From assembly GCA_003852805.1 (NCBI GenBank), contig RDDY01000329.1:1-7045 (forward strand): a DNA stretch of 7,045 nucleotides. The letters run 5' to 3'. The stretch's first letter is position 1. The number at the start of each line of letters is the position of its first letter. A program made the position numbers and the translations under genes. This stretch comes from Chryseobacterium sp. (lineage in GTDB: Bacteria; Bacteroidota; Bacteroidia; Flavobacteriales; Weeksellaceae). This document shows positions 5,669-7,045 of this stretch, in pieces. The notes under the pieces were generated by a model. The model had not been told where the DNA came from. It saw nothing but the letters and a program-made list of their open reading frames with translations, and made no database searches.

Positions 5669-6604
5669 TTAATTTCTAAAGTCAGATGGGAATTTTTTTA
5701 CTAATAAATTTTCATTTAAAGTATACGTTGGAAAATTTGATAAAGTTTGTTTAATTGAATTGTCGTTGATTAAATAATCATACGTTTTAAAATATAAAAC
5801 AGTTCTATCTGTAGAATTAAGGTGGTCGAAAGCTTTTGCAAATGTTAGAATTTGAGAAAATTGTTCTTCAGAATAATCATCATTAATGAAAATTCTGAAT
5901 TCAATGTCTTTTCCATTTTGAATTCTTAAAGGAATAATATCTGAATATAAATAGTTCAATGGAAACGTTTTTCCGAATGAATATTCATGTATTGATGCGA
6001 AGTTCAATCCAGAATTATGGTAAACAAAATCAACATTCGATACACCAAAATTTTCTTTAGTTCTAAAAATACTTTCGTATAAAAAGTTAACTTTATTATT
6101 ATCTAAAAGTAATATTTTATCGAAAACTAAATCGTTGTCAATTTGAACTTTCGATACAACAGCTGATAAATCAAAGTTTATTGGACTTTTATTTGATAAC
6201 CAAACCAAAATACCAAAAATGTCAGTTTTGTTAACTCCAGTAAAACTTTGGTTTAAGTTACTTTTCTCTTTGGAATAATTAAAACATTCCAATGTATAAG
6301 CTAAATCTTTGATATGAGATTTAAAAAGAGAAGAAGGATATTTAGGGTATTCATCACCTACATATTTTGAAGAAATAACACCAATATCTAAAGTGTAATC
6401 TTCTAATGGAGATTTGTAAGTAACTAATCCATCAATTCCATGTGTTGTTTTATTACTTTTTGCAGAAGCATCTTTATGCTTTGTTCCTTTATTGCAATTT
6501 ATTGAGTTATTCTCTTGAAGTGAATTGTAATTTAGTATTTCTTCAAATACAAATTTTACAATTTTCTCTCCTTTTTCTCCAATTGATTTAGACCATTCTC
6601 CCAT
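5669..6604 (-). CDS. gapS4a: GapS4a family protein, PD-(D/E)xK nuclease-like component of the GAPS4 defence system
   Basis: The product has 311 residues from ATG at 6604. It opens MGEWSKSIGEKGEKIV, a helix with Glu10 and Glu13 like the first helix of many restriction-type nucleases. HGIDG follows at 55-59 (Asp58) and then a hydrophobic strand ending ISSKY (Lys80), the spacing of a PD-(D/E)xK site. The residue two before the lysine is Ser rather than Asp or Glu, so the site is a variant. YPKYPSSLFKSHIKDLAYTLECF (86-108) and FGILVWLSN (130-138) are also features I recall for GapS4a proteins. There is no signal peptide, so it should act on DNA in the cytoplasm. It is the first gene of the pair and is preceded by an exact -7 box. 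The family was first described from defence-rich mobile elements of Vibrio; here it stands alone in a Bacteroidota-like context. Confidence 0.83.
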   Translation of the reverse strand: MGEWSKSIGEKGEKIVKFVFEEILNYNSLQENNSINCNKGTKHKDASAKSNKTTHGIDGLVTYKSPLEDYTLDIGVISSKYVGDEYPKYPSSLFKSHIKDLAYTLECFNYSKEKSNLNQSFTGVNKTDIFGILVWLSNKSPINFDLSAVVSKVQIDNDLVFDKILLLDNNKVNFLYESIFRTKENFGVSNVDFVYHNSGLNFASIHEYSFGKTFPLNYLYSDIIPLRIQNGKDIEFRIFINDDYSEEQFSQILTFAKAFDHLNSTDRTVLYFKTYDYLINDNSIKQTLSNFPTYTLNENLLVKKFPSDFRN

Positions 6605-6648
6605 AAGTTTTTAGTAAAGTTCTGTTTAGTACAATTTCATGTAACATC

Positions 6649-6656
6649 CAAATATA
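6649..6656 (-). promoter_or_regulatory. -7 promoter box of the gapS4 operon
   Basis: On the minus strand this reads TATATTTG, an exact match to TAnnTTTG. It lies 44 bases upstream of the gapS4a ATG, which gives a normal leader. There is no TTTG at the -33 position, where the sequence is GC-richer chromosomal-type DNA. The box sits right at the edge where base composition changes. Confidence 0.5.
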
Positions 6657-6700
6657 CGCATTGCGGGAATACGCCTGCTGAATTTGCCAATCTCGCAGCG

Positions 6701-6730
6701 GCGTTTAGATTCCTCCGGAATGACAAACGC
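6701..6730. repeat. 30-base imperfect palindrome, dispersed-repeat-like
   Basis: The outer arms GCGTTT (6701-6706) and AAACGC (6725-6730) enclose the inner arms ATTCC (6709-6713) and GGAAT (6717-6721) around a TCC loop. CGCAGCGG occurs as a direct repeat on both sides (6694-6701 and 6728-6735). The core, GATTCCTCCGGAATGACAAA, resembles short palindromes that recur between genes in many bacterial genomes. Copy number cannot be seen from one window. Confidence 0.45.
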
Positions 6731-6757
6731 AGCGGTTTCCCCTGCCTGTGACGGCAA

Positions 6758-6819
6758 TGCTTACATCCGCGATTTCGCAGGTCGGTCTTTCGTAAAAATC
6801 TCGGCTGCCGATGTAATGC
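6758..6819. repeat. Inverted repeat in the right intergenic region
   Basis: GCTTACATC (6759-6767) is the reverse complement of GATGTAATGC (6810-6819) apart from one missing base. Between the arms lies GCGATTTCGC, itself a small palindrome. Together with the neighbouring 30-base palindrome this accounts for most of the 231-base gap between gapS4a and the right-hand gene. Confidence 0.35.
6794..6811 (-). terminator. Weak candidate terminator of the right-hand gene
   Basis: On the minus strand, TCGG-CAG-CCGA forms a four-base-pair stem followed by GATTTTTA, about 25 bases past the stop codon at 6836. The stem is short, so this is tentative. Confidence 0.3.
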
Positions 6820-6835
6820 TTTTTATGACTGCCGT

Positions 6836-7045
6836 TTAGTTTGGCGCCTGCGTTCTATTTTCCATAAGCTTGAAATGCTCCGGAAACTTTTTCGACAGGA
6901 AATTGTACATGCTCGCTTGCTGTACATTTTTCCAGTACTCTGTGGAATAGTGGCTGGAGTGCCGGTTGAAGCGTACCCCTTTTTCCAGCTCATTTTTATT
7001 CAGGTAATCTGTCTCCGCCGGATAGAAATTGGAAAAAGGGGTACG
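6836..7045 (-). CDS. C-terminal 69 residues of an unrecognised protein (runs off the window)
   Basis: A minus-strand frame is open from the right edge to a TAA at 6836-6838. The visible residues include FYPAETDYLNKNELEKGVRF, HSSHYSTEYWKNVQQ and FLSKKFPEHFKLMENRTQAPN. The composition is that of a normal protein end, rich in aromatic, Lys, Glu and Asn residues, with no membrane segment. I do not recognise the family; the HYSTEYWKN stretch faintly recalls the ends of some exported Bacteroidota proteins, but this is not firm. The codons spanning 6972-6987 and 7030-7045 form a perfect 16-base inverted repeat, so the outermost codons could be an assembly artefact. The N-terminus and any operon partners lie outside the window. 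Confidence 0.6.
   Translation of the reverse strand, partial: RTPFSNFYPAETDYLNKNELEKGVRFNRHSSHYSTEYWKNVQQASMYNFLSKKFPEHFKLMENRTQAPN

Noticed and set aside
1..7045. CRISPR array, tRNA or rRNA genes
   Set aside because: I saw no regularly spaced identical repeats and no tRNA-like cloverleaf or rRNA sequence by eye; the only tandem array is the three-unit degenerate 21-nt block.

Overview
The window looks like Bacteroidota chromosomal DNA. The arsenic genes are of the type usual in that phylum (an ArsR repressor, a DUF6428 protein and an ACR3 arsenite exporter). Candidate promoters match the phylum's TAnnTTTG -7 box, and the Shine-Dalgarno sequences are weak. No ribosomal or marker gene is present, so a genus cannot be named. 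Every gene I can support lies on the minus strand.

Layout by increasing coordinate. (1) 1-317 is the start of a lipoprotein gene that runs off the window. (2) 483-2077 is a run of small, partly broken genes: a membrane protein split by a frameshift near 670, a methyltransferase remnant that is both frameshifted and cut short, and two small membrane-protein ORFs that become one frame if a single A is removed from an A7 run. Three degenerate 21-nt units sit just upstream of the last of these. (3) 2354-4254 is a compact arsenite-resistance operon, arsR - DUF6428 - acr3, with a probable ArsR operator over its promoter. No arsenate reductase gene is visible. (4) 4321-4544 is a gene-free block built from nested inverted repeats with a G-rich outer arm. 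(5) 4558-6604 is a very AT-rich two-gene operon that I recognise as the anti-phage defence pair GapS4a/GapS4b (GAPS4). (6) 6605-6835 is intergenic and rich in small palindromes. (7) 6836-7045 is the C-terminal end of an unrecognised gene that runs off the right side and holds a perfect inverted repeat at the window's edge.

The ars genes probably act as one transcript: ArsR is released by arsenite and ACR3 pumps arsenite out. The DUF6428 protein is a frequent partner of unknown role. GapS4a (PD-(D/E)xK nuclease-like) and GapS4b are separated by four bases and presumably act together against phage or other invading DNA. Their base composition differs sharply from both flanks, and a large hairpin lies just past the last stop codon. 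The pair therefore looks like a horizontally acquired cassette next to a decaying, accessory stretch of chromosome.
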